Assembly (NCBI RefSeq): GCF_034470605.1
Contig: NZ_JARGYT010000009.1
Span: 1 to 25,395 of the forward strand
DNA from: Cyrtobacter comes
GTDB lineage: Bacteria; Pseudomonadota; Alphaproteobacteria; Rickettsiales; Midichloriaceae
Length of the DNA stretch: 25,395 nt
Direction of reading: 5' to 3'
Under the pieces are notes generated by a model, which did no database searches, was not told the origin of the DNA, and was given only the letters and a program-made list of their open reading frames with translations. Shown here piece by piece: positions 16,940-24,700 of this stretch. Each line of letters opens with the position of its first letter. Position 1 is the first letter of the stretch. The position numbers were made by a program, and so were the translations under genes.

Positions 16940-17254
16940 ATGAAAAAAAATTCTAAACAAACTACAAAAAAAGTAGCTTCGCCACAAATCAAAGGTAGTG
17001 GCAAGGCTGCTTTGCGCGGCGTTGGTACAAAGGGGAAAAAAACTATACATGAAAGGTATAGGGAAATAATCGTTGTTCAAACTGATGGCACGGAATTTAA
17101 GACGCGCTCTACTTATAACAAGCAACCAAAACTTATACTAGAGATCGATATAGGAACACACCCCGTATGGACCGGACAATCCAATTATGTTAACAAGAAA
17201 AGCAATGAGGTAGCTAAGTTTAACGGGAGATTTGGCGATTTAAGCTTCTTATAG
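16940..17254 (+). CDS. rpmE: 50S ribosomal protein L31, rickettsial zinc-free type with N-terminal extension
   Basis: Residues from about 35 on match L31: TIHERYREIIVV, EFKTRSTYN, EIDIGTHPVWTGQSNYV and EVAKFNGRFGDLSFL (family HPxWTG and FNxRFG). The Cys pairs of zinc-binding L31 are absent, and the IHPEY-like start with the LSF ending resembles Rickettsia L31. Odd is a Lys-rich extension of about 34 residues (MKKNSKQTTKKVASPQ and on to GKGKK-like sequence) that ordinary L31 lacks. ATG at 16940 is used; an in-frame ATG at 16910 would only add a hydrophobic stretch. Start sites inside the extension are not ATG, so the extension seems real. It stops six bases before atpH and is probably the first gene of the ATP synthase operon. 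Confidence 0.88.
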   Translation: MKKNSKQTTKKVASPQIKGSGKAALRGVGTKGKKTIHERYREIIVVQTDGTEFKTRSTYNKQPKLILEIDIGTHPVWTGQSNYVNKKSNEVAKFNGRFGDLSFL

Positions 17255-17260
17255 ATACGC

Positions 17261-17821
17261 ATGAGCTTTGTATCTGATCTTTATATCGCAGGTAAATATG
17301 CAAGAGCTTTGTTTGAGAGCGCAGGCGTTGATGAAAGAGCTGAGATTGGGGGCGCGCTGGAATCTTTATGGCGCTTGCTGAGTGATGATGAAATTTACGT
17401 AAAGCTTGTATTGTCCAAAGCTAGCCCTAAAGTAATGAAAAGCATCGTTCTTAATACTGTGCTTGGTGGTAGCGAAATATGTACATTACTACGTTCTTTT
17501 GTTAAGCTGTTACTTGAAAACAATAGATTGTATCTACTTGGAAAGATTCAAGATGAATATAAGAAGCTTATGCTAAAAGGACAAAATTTCGTCTCAGTAA
17601 CCTTTATAACTGTTACAAAGGTCTCCGAGGAAGATTTGAAAGCCCTGAATACTGTTTTGCAAGAATGCGGCATAAATCCCTATATAATAAATTTGGAAGA
17701 TGCTACTCTTCTTTCGGGATTTTTGCTAAAAATAGGGAATAATTTACTGGACTGTTCTTTAGACAGAGCATTAAATGATATCCATAAATTTATAAAAAAT
17801 TATGATATAGGTGCAAAATGA
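17261..17821 (+). CDS. atpH: ATP synthase F1 subunit delta
   Basis: The 186-residue OSCP/delta subunit links the F1 head to the peripheral stalk. It starts SDLYIAGKYARALFESA, the typical first helix 'YAxALFxxA', and later shows KVMKSIVLNTVLGGS, SFVKLLLENNRL and the C-terminal NNLLDCSLDRALNDIHKFI. The family is poorly conserved, so position is the stronger evidence: first of atpHAGDC and overlapping atpA by four bases (ATGA). Confidence 0.94.
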   Translation: MSFVSDLYIAGKYARALFESAGVDERAEIGGALESLWRLLSDDEIYVKLVLSKASPKVMKSIVLNTVLGGSEICTLLRSFVKLLLENNRLYLLGKIQDEYKKLMLKGQNFVSVTFITVTKVSEEDLKALNTVLQECGINPYIINLEDATLLSGFLLKIGNNLLDCSLDRALNDIHKFIKNYDIGAK

Positions 17822-19332
17822 AATCATCCGAAGTTTTTGATATATTAAAGCAAAAAATTGCTGATTTTGATGGGAGACCTAAATTTGAAGAGATAGGTCA
17901 AGTGATCAAAGTTGCAGACGGCATAGTTATAGCTTATGGACTGGATAACGTGCAGTATAATGAAGTGGTTGAGTTTGAATGTGGTGTTAAAGGACTTGCC
18001 ATAAGCTTAGAACAGGACTCTGTTGGGATCATTGTCTTTGGCGGAGATAGAACAATTAGGGAAGGGGAATCCGTCAAGAGAACGTTTAAAACCCTCAGTG
18101 TACCAGTTGGCAATGCTCTTTTAGGTAGAGTGGTTGATTCACTTGGCAATGCTGTAGATGGCAGGGAGGCAATCGATTCTAACTTGTTTCGAAACGTAGA
18201 GGAATCTGCCCCAGGCATAATCGATAGACAATCTGTATGCGAACCACTTCAAACTGGAATTATTGCTATAGATAGCCTTATACCAATAGGTAGAGGGCAA
18301 AGAGAGCTGATAATAGGTGATAGGCAGACCGGAAAGACGGCTATAGCAATAGATACAATAATAAATCAGAAAAGACTTTTTGGAACAGAAGATCAGGTGC
18401 ACTGTATATATGTGACGATTGGTCAAAAAAAGTCATCCGTTGCAAGAATAGTAAAAAAATTAGAAGAAGAAGATGCAATGAAATACACAACAGTTGTTAT
18501 TGCATCTGCATCAGAAAGCGCCGCTATGCAGTTCATAGCACCTTATTCTGGATGCGCGATGGGAGAGTATTTCAGAGATCATGGCAAACATGCGCTGATA
18601 ATATATGATGATCTCAGCAAACATGCGATTGCATATAGACAATTATCATTGTTGCTTAGAAGGCCGCCTGGTAGAGAAGCATACCCTGGTGACGTCTTTT
18701 ACCTACATTCTAGATTATTAGAGCGCGCTGCAAAATTATCAAATGCTAAAGGTGGCGGTTCGTTGACAGCCCTACCTATAGTAGAAACTCAAGCAGGCGA
18801 TGTATCTGCATACATCCCTACAAATGTTATCTCTATAACCGATGGGCAAATTTTTCTCGAAACAGAACTGTTCTTTAAAGGTATTAGACCTGCTGTTAAT
18901 GTTGGTCTTTCTGTCAGTAGGGTAGGCTCAGCCGCCCAGATAAAAGCAATGAAACAAGTAGCAAGTGGAATAAAACTTGATCTTGCTCAATACAGAGAGT
19001 TAGAATCTTTTTCACAATTTGCATCTGATTTAGATAGCACAACTAAGGCTATCTTATTGAGAGGTAACAAACTTACAGAATTACTTAAGCAACCTCAATA
19101 TTCAACTTATTCTGCAGTAGAGCAAGTTATTTTGATCTTAGCTGGCGTAAAAGGTTATATTGATGGAATAGAATCTGAAAAAATTAATAGATTTAAAGGC
19201 GCGCTTCTTGAGCACTTTAAATCTAAACACAAAGAGAAATTGGATGAAATTAAGAATAAAAAGTCTATAAGTGCCGACCTTGAGAAATCAATTATTGCGG
19301 CAATAGCGGAGTTTGTACAGTTATTTGGTTAG
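17818..19332 (+). CDS. atpA: ATP synthase F1 subunit alpha
   Basis: This 504-residue non-catalytic nucleotide-binding subunit of F1 has normal length. The beta-barrel domain contains QVIKVADGIVIAYGLDNVQ. The P-loop is GDRQTGKTAIAIDTI (about residues 169-183), followed by YVTIGQKKSSVARIV and REAYPGDVFYLHSRLLERA. The Arg finger lies in NVGLSVSRVGSAAQ, just before the C-terminal helical bundle. The start codon overlaps the atpH stop as ATGA, so translation is coupled. Confidence 0.97.
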   Translation: MKSSEVFDILKQKIADFDGRPKFEEIGQVIKVADGIVIAYGLDNVQYNEVVEFECGVKGLAISLEQDSVGIIVFGGDRTIREGESVKRTFKTLSVPVGNALLGRVVDSLGNAVDGREAIDSNLFRNVEESAPGIIDRQSVCEPLQTGIIAIDSLIPIGRGQRELIIGDRQTGKTAIAIDTIINQKRLFGTEDQVHCIYVTIGQKKSSVARIVKKLEEEDAMKYTTVVIASASESAAMQFIAPYSGCAMGEYFRDHGKHALIIYDDLSKHAIAYRQLSLLLRRPPGREAYPGDVFYLHSRLLERAAKLSNAKGGGSLTALPIVETQAGDVSAYIPTNVISITDGQIFLETELFFKGIRPAVNVGLSVSRVGSAAQIKAMKQVASGIKLDLAQYRELESFSQFASDLDSTTKAILLRGNKLTELLKQPQYSTYSAVEQVILILAGVKGYIDGIESEKINRFKGALLEHFKSKHKEKLDEIKNKKSISADLEKSIIAAIAEFVQLFG

Positions 19333-19333
19333 T

Positions 19334-20110
19334 ATGCCAGATCTTAGACAAATAAAGAACAGAATGAATACTGTAAAATCTACAAAAAAGATTACTAAAG
19401 CGATGTATCTCATCTCTGCTTCTAGAATGAATAAGGCGAGAAATCTATTGAAGCTTGCAACTCCATATGTAACTGCATTCTCTAATATAGCCTCATACTT
19501 AAGAACCGTTCATAACAATGATAATATTTCTTATCTTATAATTACCTCTGATAGAGGGATGTGTGGCTCTTTTAATTCAACACTTATTAAATTTGCCGCT
19601 TTACAGATTCAATCAGCTAAAGAAATTATATTTGTTGGCAGAAGCGGCTATTCATCTTTGAAAGGCTTGTTTAAAGATAAAGATGTAAACTTAACTCTCA
19701 TAGAGCATAATAAGATCCCTGAAGTCAATTTTGCAAAAAAAATTGCCTCTCTTTTAGTAAAAAAAAATCAAGATATAAGAATAATATATACTGAATTTAT
19801 ATCTGTAATAAAAAATCTACCATCTATGCTGAGTTTAGGGAGCGGCCTTATAGAGGGAGATAAATCTATGAATCTTGAGCCGAGCGATATTTTGGATTCA
19901 TTTTATATTGATTATATAAACTCACAGATATATAGAGCATTGATCCATAGTACTGTGAGTGAACATAGTACTAGAATGAGGGCCATGGATAGTGCAAGTA
20001 AAAACTCCCTAGAATTACTAGAGTGTCTGAACACTCAGTATAATAGGCAGCGCCAAGCTATAGTTACAAGAGAATTGATAGAAGTTGTTTCAGGGGCTGA
20101 GGCAATATGA
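19334..20110 (+). CDS. atpG: ATP synthase F1 subunit gamma (short form)
   Basis: This 258-residue rotor shaft of F1 keeps both ends of the coiled coil: MPDLRQIKNRMNTVKSTKKI with TKAMYLISASRMNKAR at the N-terminus and RMRAMDSASKNSLELLE with YNRQRQAIVTRELIEVVSGA at the C-terminus. The central globular part retains YLIITSDRGMCGSFNS. Bacterial gamma subunits are usually near 285-300 residues; about 30 are missing, apparently from surface loops of the globular domain and the segment after the first helix. ATG at 19334 is one base past the atpA stop; an upstream ATG at 19313 lies inside atpA and would add seven unrelated residues. Confidence 0.95.
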   Translation: MPDLRQIKNRMNTVKSTKKITKAMYLISASRMNKARNLLKLATPYVTAFSNIASYLRTVHNNDNISYLIITSDRGMCGSFNSTLIKFAALQIQSAKEIIFVGRSGYSSLKGLFKDKDVNLTLIEHNKIPEVNFAKKIASLLVKKNQDIRIIYTEFISVIKNLPSMLSLGSGLIEGDKSMNLEPSDILDSFYIDYINSQIYRALIHSTVSEHSTRMRAMDSASKNSLELLECLNTQYNRQRQAIVTRELIEVVSGAEAI

Positions 20111-20147
20111 TTTTTATGATTTTAGTATTTATTTCTACACGTGATAT

Positions 20148-21575
20148 ATGAGTAATATTGGTGTTATAACGCAGGTTATTGGCTCTGTTGTTGATGTTAA
20201 ATTTGACTCACACTTACCAAGTGTGCTTGATGCGCTGGAATGCACAACCGATCAAGCAGAAAAAATAGTTTTAGAGGTCGCCCAGCATATTGGTGATAAC
20301 CAGGTGAGAACCATTTCTATGAGTGAAACAAGTGGTATGTATAGGGGGATGGAGGTTAAAAATACTGGCGCCCCTATATCCGTTCCTGTTGGAAAATGCG
20401 CACTTGGTAGAATAATAAATGTTATAGGTGATCCTATAGATGGTAGAGGTTCACTACATGCTAAAAGGAGGTCCTCAATACATGCAGAGGCTCCAAAATT
20501 TATTGAACAAGCTACAAGTGAAGAGATTCTGGAAACTGGTATCAAAGTTATAGATTTGCTTGCACCATATTCAAAAGGTGGAAAAATAGGTCTTTTTGGA
20601 GGTGCGGGTGTAGGCAAAACTGTGATTATAATGGAGCTTATAAACAATATTGCAAAAGCTCATGGAGGCGTTTCAGTATTTGCAGGTGTTGGCGAAAGAA
20701 CTAGAGAAGGAAATGATCTTTATCATGAAATGATAGATTCTCATGTTATAGATCTGATTGATTCTAGAAAATCAAAGGTTGCTCTTGTATATGGTCAGAT
20801 GAATGAACCGCCTGGAGCAAGGGCCAGAGTTGCTCTTGCTGGCCTTACTATAGCCGAACATTTCAGAGAGGAAGATGGGCAAGATGTACTGTTCTTTATT
20901 GATAATATATTCAGATTTACTCAAGCAGGGTCAGAGGTCTCATCGCTTTTAGGCCGCATGCCATCTGCCGTCGGTTATCAGCCAACCTTAGCCACAGAAA
21001 TGGGCGCACTTCAGGAAAGAATTACCTCCACTAAAAGGGGCTCTATTACTTCTATACAGGCTATATACGTACCTGCAGATGATATAACGGACCCTGCTCC
21101 AGCTACTTCATTTGCACACCTAGATGCAACTACTGTTCTTAGTAGGCAAATTGCGGAAAAAGGTATATACCCAGCCGTCGATCCATTGGATAGTAAATCT
21201 AGTATATTGAATCCTGCTGTTATAGGTAAAGAACATTATGAAGTTGCACTAGAAGTGCAAAAAGTACTTCAAACATATAAGTCATTGCAGGATATTATAT
21301 CCATATTAGGTATGGATGAATTATCAGAGGAAGATAAGCTAATAGTAAATCGTGCAAGAAAGATACACAAATTCTTATCTCAACCCTTTCATGTTGCTGA
21401 AGTATTTACTGGTATGGAGGGGAAGTATGTACCCTTAGAGGATACAGTAAGAAGTTTTAAAGAACTAATTGAAGGTAAGCATGATAATTTGCCAGAGGCC
21501 GCATTTTATATGGTAGGCAGTATAGATGAAGCCGTTGCTAAAGCTAAAAAACTAGCTAGTAGCCATGCAGATTAA
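20148..21575 (+). CDS. atpD: ATP synthase F1 subunit beta
   Basis: This 475-residue catalytic subunit of F1 makes ATP. It shows the P-loop GLFGGAGVGKTVIIMELI (about residue 152 on), the catalytic GVGERTREGNDLYHEM with the essential Glu, ALVYGQMNEPPGARARVAL, VLFFIDNIFRFTQAGSEVS (Walker B), MPSAVGYQPTLATEMG and the DELSEEDKL turn of the C-terminal domain that contacts gamma. All catalytic motifs are intact. It starts 37 bases after atpG, the only sizeable gap in the operon. Confidence 0.98.
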   Translation: MSNIGVITQVIGSVVDVKFDSHLPSVLDALECTTDQAEKIVLEVAQHIGDNQVRTISMSETSGMYRGMEVKNTGAPISVPVGKCALGRIINVIGDPIDGRGSLHAKRRSSIHAEAPKFIEQATSEEILETGIKVIDLLAPYSKGGKIGLFGGAGVGKTVIIMELINNIAKAHGGVSVFAGVGERTREGNDLYHEMIDSHVIDLIDSRKSKVALVYGQMNEPPGARARVALAGLTIAEHFREEDGQDVLFFIDNIFRFTQAGSEVSSLLGRMPSAVGYQPTLATEMGALQERITSTKRGSITSIQAIYVPADDITDPAPATSFAHLDATTVLSRQIAEKGIYPAVDPLDSKSSILNPAVIGKEHYEVALEVQKVLQTYKSLQDIISILGMDELSEEDKLIVNRARKIHKFLSQPFHVAEVFTGMEGKYVPLEDTVRSFKELIEGKHDNLPEAAFYMVGSIDEAVAKAKKLASSHAD

Positions 21576-21828
21576 GGTTAATATAGTCTCTCCTGGGAAT
21601 GTATTATATGAAGGTAATGTTGCTCTTTTAGTACTACCTGGAAAAGAGGGGGAGCTGGGTATTATGCACATGCATGAAAACGCTATAATACAGCTAACTA
21701 ACGGTAGAATAAGAATATTTGCCACAGCGCAAAACCTTAATAATACAGAACCAGATTATGCTCTAGATATAGTCTCCGGCTATGCACATGTTACTGGAAT
21801 GGCGTGCAGCGTCATAGTGAATGTATAG
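21565..21828 (+). CDS. atpC: ATP synthase F1 subunit epsilon, lacking the C-terminal helical domain
   Basis: The 87-residue frame overlaps the end of atpD by 11 bases. It covers the N-terminal beta-sandwich of epsilon: VNIVSPGNVLYEGNVALLVL, GKEGELGIMHMHEN and the final strands up to VSGYAHVTGMACSVIV. Epsilon normally continues for another 40-50 residues as a two-helix hairpin that can reach into F1 and block ATP hydrolysis. Here TAG follows the last strand directly, and the next bases encode no helices in any frame, so this is a clean loss and not a recent frameshift. The remaining domain is enough to couple gamma to the c-ring. Confidence 0.9.
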   Translation: MQIKVNIVSPGNVLYEGNVALLVLPGKEGELGIMHMHENAIIQLTNGRIRIFATAQNLNNTEPDYALDIVSGYAHVTGMACSVIVNV

Positions 21829-22123
21829 CGATGTTAATACTTGAAGCAAGCTTCACATAAATGCGGTGAGAATAATATATTATATATAGCTTTTTGTAAT
21901 TTATAACAAAATTATTAGCTCGTAATTACTTAACTTACTCACTAATATGTATTGCATTGTATGCTGATTTTTTATAAACGTTATGCTTTGATTTTGGCCT
22001 ACTGCATTACAACTAACGTTGCATGAAATATTTAGCGCTTTGCTAAATTGATGTATAAGGTTTGCACTAACTTGCCAAAATATTAGATTGATATGTGATT
22101 TAATAAGTTGATAGCTTAATTTT
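21829..22123. other. Spacer between the ATP synthase operon and the accessory region
   Basis: About 295 bp without a gene. A small hairpin TGAAGC-AA-GCTTCA at 21842-21855 follows atpC but lacks a T-run, so it is at most a weak transcript end. No clear promoter for the next gene could be chosen. Confidence 0.4.
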
Positions 22124-23575
22124 ATGGATTATAGTGTTACCTTAAGTAAGGTTGGTGGTTATCAACCTTTTATTCAAGAGATGGTCAATAATGGCCTATG
22201 GGCTAAACTGTGTAGGAAATATGATATCCCTAAACATATATGGTTGCCATTATTAGGATATACTGAGCTTTGGGCTGAGCATGTTTATAGATATAAAAAT
22301 GATACCGCTAATCATAAAAATGAAGCCACTAGGATTTTCCTTAGCACAATGTATGATTACATAAAATCTATCTTTGTTAAAAATAATAGCTATTTTTCCA
22401 TACCTGTAGATAAATCAACAATTTATGCACAAGATGACATACAACCGCAGGAAATTAAGGAAAATGTATTTAGTAGTTACTGGGTTGGGCATGCAACACA
22501 AATCTATACGATACCTGTAAGATATAATAGCGAAATTCGTAATTTTACTATACTCACTGATCCAGTTCAGGGAAGTTTAAGTTTTCTTTATCCAAGATTT
22601 ACTAACGAAGGAGCGCAGGTGCAGGATTATCCAGAAATTAATGCATTAATTTACTCACATAATCATCGCGATCACTTTGATCCAGAGACGCTTCGATTAT
22701 TATGTGAATCTCAATTAAAATTGTATAATAACAGCCCTATTATTTTTGTACCAAAAGGTCTTGGCGCCATGCTCAATGCTATGAATTTCAAAAATGTATT
22801 TGAGATGATGCCAGGTGATGTGGCTATACTTGGAGATTTTATGAAAATAGCATCAGTAGACAGCCGTCACTGGTCTGGTAGATGTATACACGATTCACAT
22901 ACTACAGCATTTCATTCTGTTGTTATACAATCTAATGCTATGAATGGGTGTATATATTTTGCAGGTGATACGGCATTACTATCCAACGAGGAGCTTGATG
23001 CAATTACTAAATGTTTTGATATAGCATATTCCATGCAGCCAGGAGGCCCAGATGATAATCGAGTTGATATGGAAAGCACTCATCAATCATCTGCGGATGG
23101 TTTATTGATGCATGTTCGATTTATAAAGGCACGGACACAGGATGGAACTAGTTATTCTTTTGGCGAACTTTCTGAGCTGGTCAAAACATTATATATGCAT
23201 ACTAAGACATTTAAGCTTGGCCCTCTTCACTTCAATGATACAGATCAATCTATTCATAGAGTTTTGAATGCATTACAAGCTATACACAGTAATAGTATAG
23301 ATGAAAACGACTTAGCCAAAGATATTCTCTCTGTATTACGGCCACATGAACAAGTTGTGGTAGAGGAAATTTTAGCTATAGCATCAACGATAACATTTAG
23401 AAAAGATGATGGAGAAGTTGTGCATGGAATTCCAGCGCATGATATAGTAGAATTGCTCACTCATAGTGTTCGAATTCCAAAAATTGGCGAAAGAACAGAT
23501 CTTGGAGAGGGTATTCATGAATTAGAGATGAATCTACAACCATACAGCGGTGGTGATGATCTCCTAGCATGCTAA
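22124..23575 (+). CDS. NAPE-PLD-like metallo-beta-lactamase-fold hydrolase
   Basis: A 483-residue protein whose core (about residues 115-335) matches the lipid-cleaving branch of the metallo-beta-lactamase fold, as in N-acyl-phosphatidylethanolamine phospholipase D. SSYWVGHATQIYTI resembles 'WxGHATxLI'. The metal motif SHNHRDHFD gives His179, His181, Asp183 and His184; further ligands are His249 in RHWSGR, Asp282 in FAGDT and His320 in MESTHQSSADGLLMH. All metal ligands seem present, so it is probably active. Compared with plain NAPE-PLD-like proteins it has an extra N-terminal region of about 110 residues and a tail of about 90, neither of which I recognise. No signal peptide is visible. It stands alone in an AT-rich accessory region; a phospholipase acting on host or own membranes is likely, the true substrate unknown. 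Confidence 0.8.
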   Translation: MDYSVTLSKVGGYQPFIQEMVNNGLWAKLCRKYDIPKHIWLPLLGYTELWAEHVYRYKNDTANHKNEATRIFLSTMYDYIKSIFVKNNSYFSIPVDKSTIYAQDDIQPQEIKENVFSSYWVGHATQIYTIPVRYNSEIRNFTILTDPVQGSLSFLYPRFTNEGAQVQDYPEINALIYSHNHRDHFDPETLRLLCESQLKLYNNSPIIFVPKGLGAMLNAMNFKNVFEMMPGDVAILGDFMKIASVDSRHWSGRCIHDSHTTAFHSVVIQSNAMNGCIYFAGDTALLSNEELDAITKCFDIAYSMQPGGPDDNRVDMESTHQSSADGLLMHVRFIKARTQDGTSYSFGELSELVKTLYMHTKTFKLGPLHFNDTDQSIHRVLNALQAIHSNSIDENDLAKDILSVLRPHEQVVVEEILAIASTITFRKDDGEVVHGIPAHDIVELLTHSVRIPKIGERTDLGEGIHELEMNLQPYSGGDDLLAC

Positions 23576-23802
23576 ATTTTGCATATGGCATATGAAGAGA
23601 TACGCCAAAACGTTTTTGGAACAGTATTTGCATGAAATTTCCAAGAGGTAATTAGAGAGCTTTATGGTGGAGAATATCCGCCATAACCTTGATGCATTCT
23701 TGCCACTTTATCCTAGATTTATTAAAACGCTAAATCATAATATTTTTATCTGAATTAAAAGATAAATCCTCTAATCACATAATTTTAGCACTTGAATCTT
23801 AA
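23576..23802. other. Spacer between the hydrolase and the ART-like gene
   Basis: No gene, RNA or repeat recognised. The 227-bp gap makes co-transcription of the two flanking genes uncertain. Confidence 0.35.
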
Positions 23803-24420
23803 ATGTCATATATTACAATAACTATTGTTTATCTTTTGATATATATGGATTATGTACATGTTTTTCGCGGAACTAAAAATATAAAAGAAATTAGCGAAAT
23901 GGTAAAAAATCACAGCATACATGGGAGAATGAAGTTTGAGCCAAATAACCCAGATGAATTGGAACAATTATTAATTAACCAGGTCGGGTTAAACGAAAAT
24001 GCAACAGTTGATGCAAAAGGAGCTAAATCTCCATTTATTTCTTGTACAAGTGATATTAATGAAGCCCTCTCCTTTGGGGCAGGTATGTGTATAGTTATTA
24101 CAATAAATATCAAAGATATTAAATTTTACAAAGACACCACATTTCCTGATATAGCTACCAACTATTTCGATGACATAATTAGAGCAGATGGGAAAATTTA
24201 TCCAATCATTCAAGGTCAAAACATGGAACTTTTAATCCCAGATGGAACTCCAATTTGTGGACTAAGCTGTATTGTTGGCTCATCTAAAGGTATAGAGCCA
24301 TTAGCGATAGATGAGTTTATTAAAAAACTTAAAGGTAGTGATTTAAATCAAGATTCAGATAAACCAGCATCATTCCGCGATAGGATAGGTGGTGAGAAGG
24401 GCGCAGCGCGACATATATAA
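23803..24420 (+). CDS. Putative ADP-ribosyltransferase-like protein (R / S-T-S / E motif order)
   Basis: The 205-residue frame has no close relative that I recognise, but it shows the three-part signature of the cholera/pertussis-toxin class of ADP-ribosyltransferases. First, an early strand ending in an Arg (VHVFRGT, Arg22). Second, SPFISCTSDINEALSFG (residues 76-92), like the 'SxFxSTSxxxxxAxxFA' block that shapes the NAD pocket. Third, GQNMELLIPDGTPI with candidate catalytic Glu142, like 'xxExEhhhPxGhP'. Two residues before the Glu is Asn, where toxins usually have Glu or Gln. No signal peptide or membrane anchor is clear. ATG at 23845, seven residues before the Arg, is an equally good start. 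If real, it could modify a host protein or act in a toxin system; no antitoxin-like gene is adjacent. Confidence 0.5.
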   Translation: MSYITITIVYLLIYMDYVHVFRGTKNIKEISEMVKNHSIHGRMKFEPNNPDELEQLLINQVGLNENATVDAKGAKSPFISCTSDINEALSFGAGMCIVITINIKDIKFYKDTTFPDIATNYFDDIIRADGKIYPIIQGQNMELLIPDGTPICGLSCIVGSSKGIEPLAIDEFIKKLKGSDLNQDSDKPASFRDRIGGEKGAARHI

Positions 24421-24700
24421 TTAAATTTGCACCACAATAAATAACAGTTTATTATCACGGTTTTAACGTTTTGGTGGTAGTAATCCATCGAATGAACCGG
24501 CAAGTTATGATATAAGATGCCTAAAGCATATATCAGGATTAGCGATGTTGGTATGTCTATATCAATTCGCACAATTCTAGGTGAACCTCTTTTATTATAC
24601 GTAGTGCTGGTAGCGATAATCGCGCATTAGACCGACTATGCGACAATGAAGGAGCATGCATACGAATATTAGAATCAAGTTGTAAATTTCATATCATTAC
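24421..24700. other. Spacer of 280 bp; one doubtful 37-codon frame
   Basis: No firm gene. A plus-strand frame from ATG 24517 to TAG 24630 would give 37 residues ending in a short hydrophobic stretch (GEPLLLYVVLVAIIAH). It has no ribosome binding site and no known relative, so I do not annotate it as a gene. Confidence 0.35.

Noticed and set aside
16817..17125. Minus-strand frame opposite rpmE
   Set aside because: It is antisense to the clearly conserved L31 gene.
21842..21855. Hairpin after atpC as a Rho-independent terminator
   Set aside because: A six-base stem with a two-base loop and no following T-run is not enough.
24517..24630. 37-codon plus-strand frame with a short hydrophobic end
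   Set aside because: No ribosome binding site, no known relative, and frames of this length are expected by chance.
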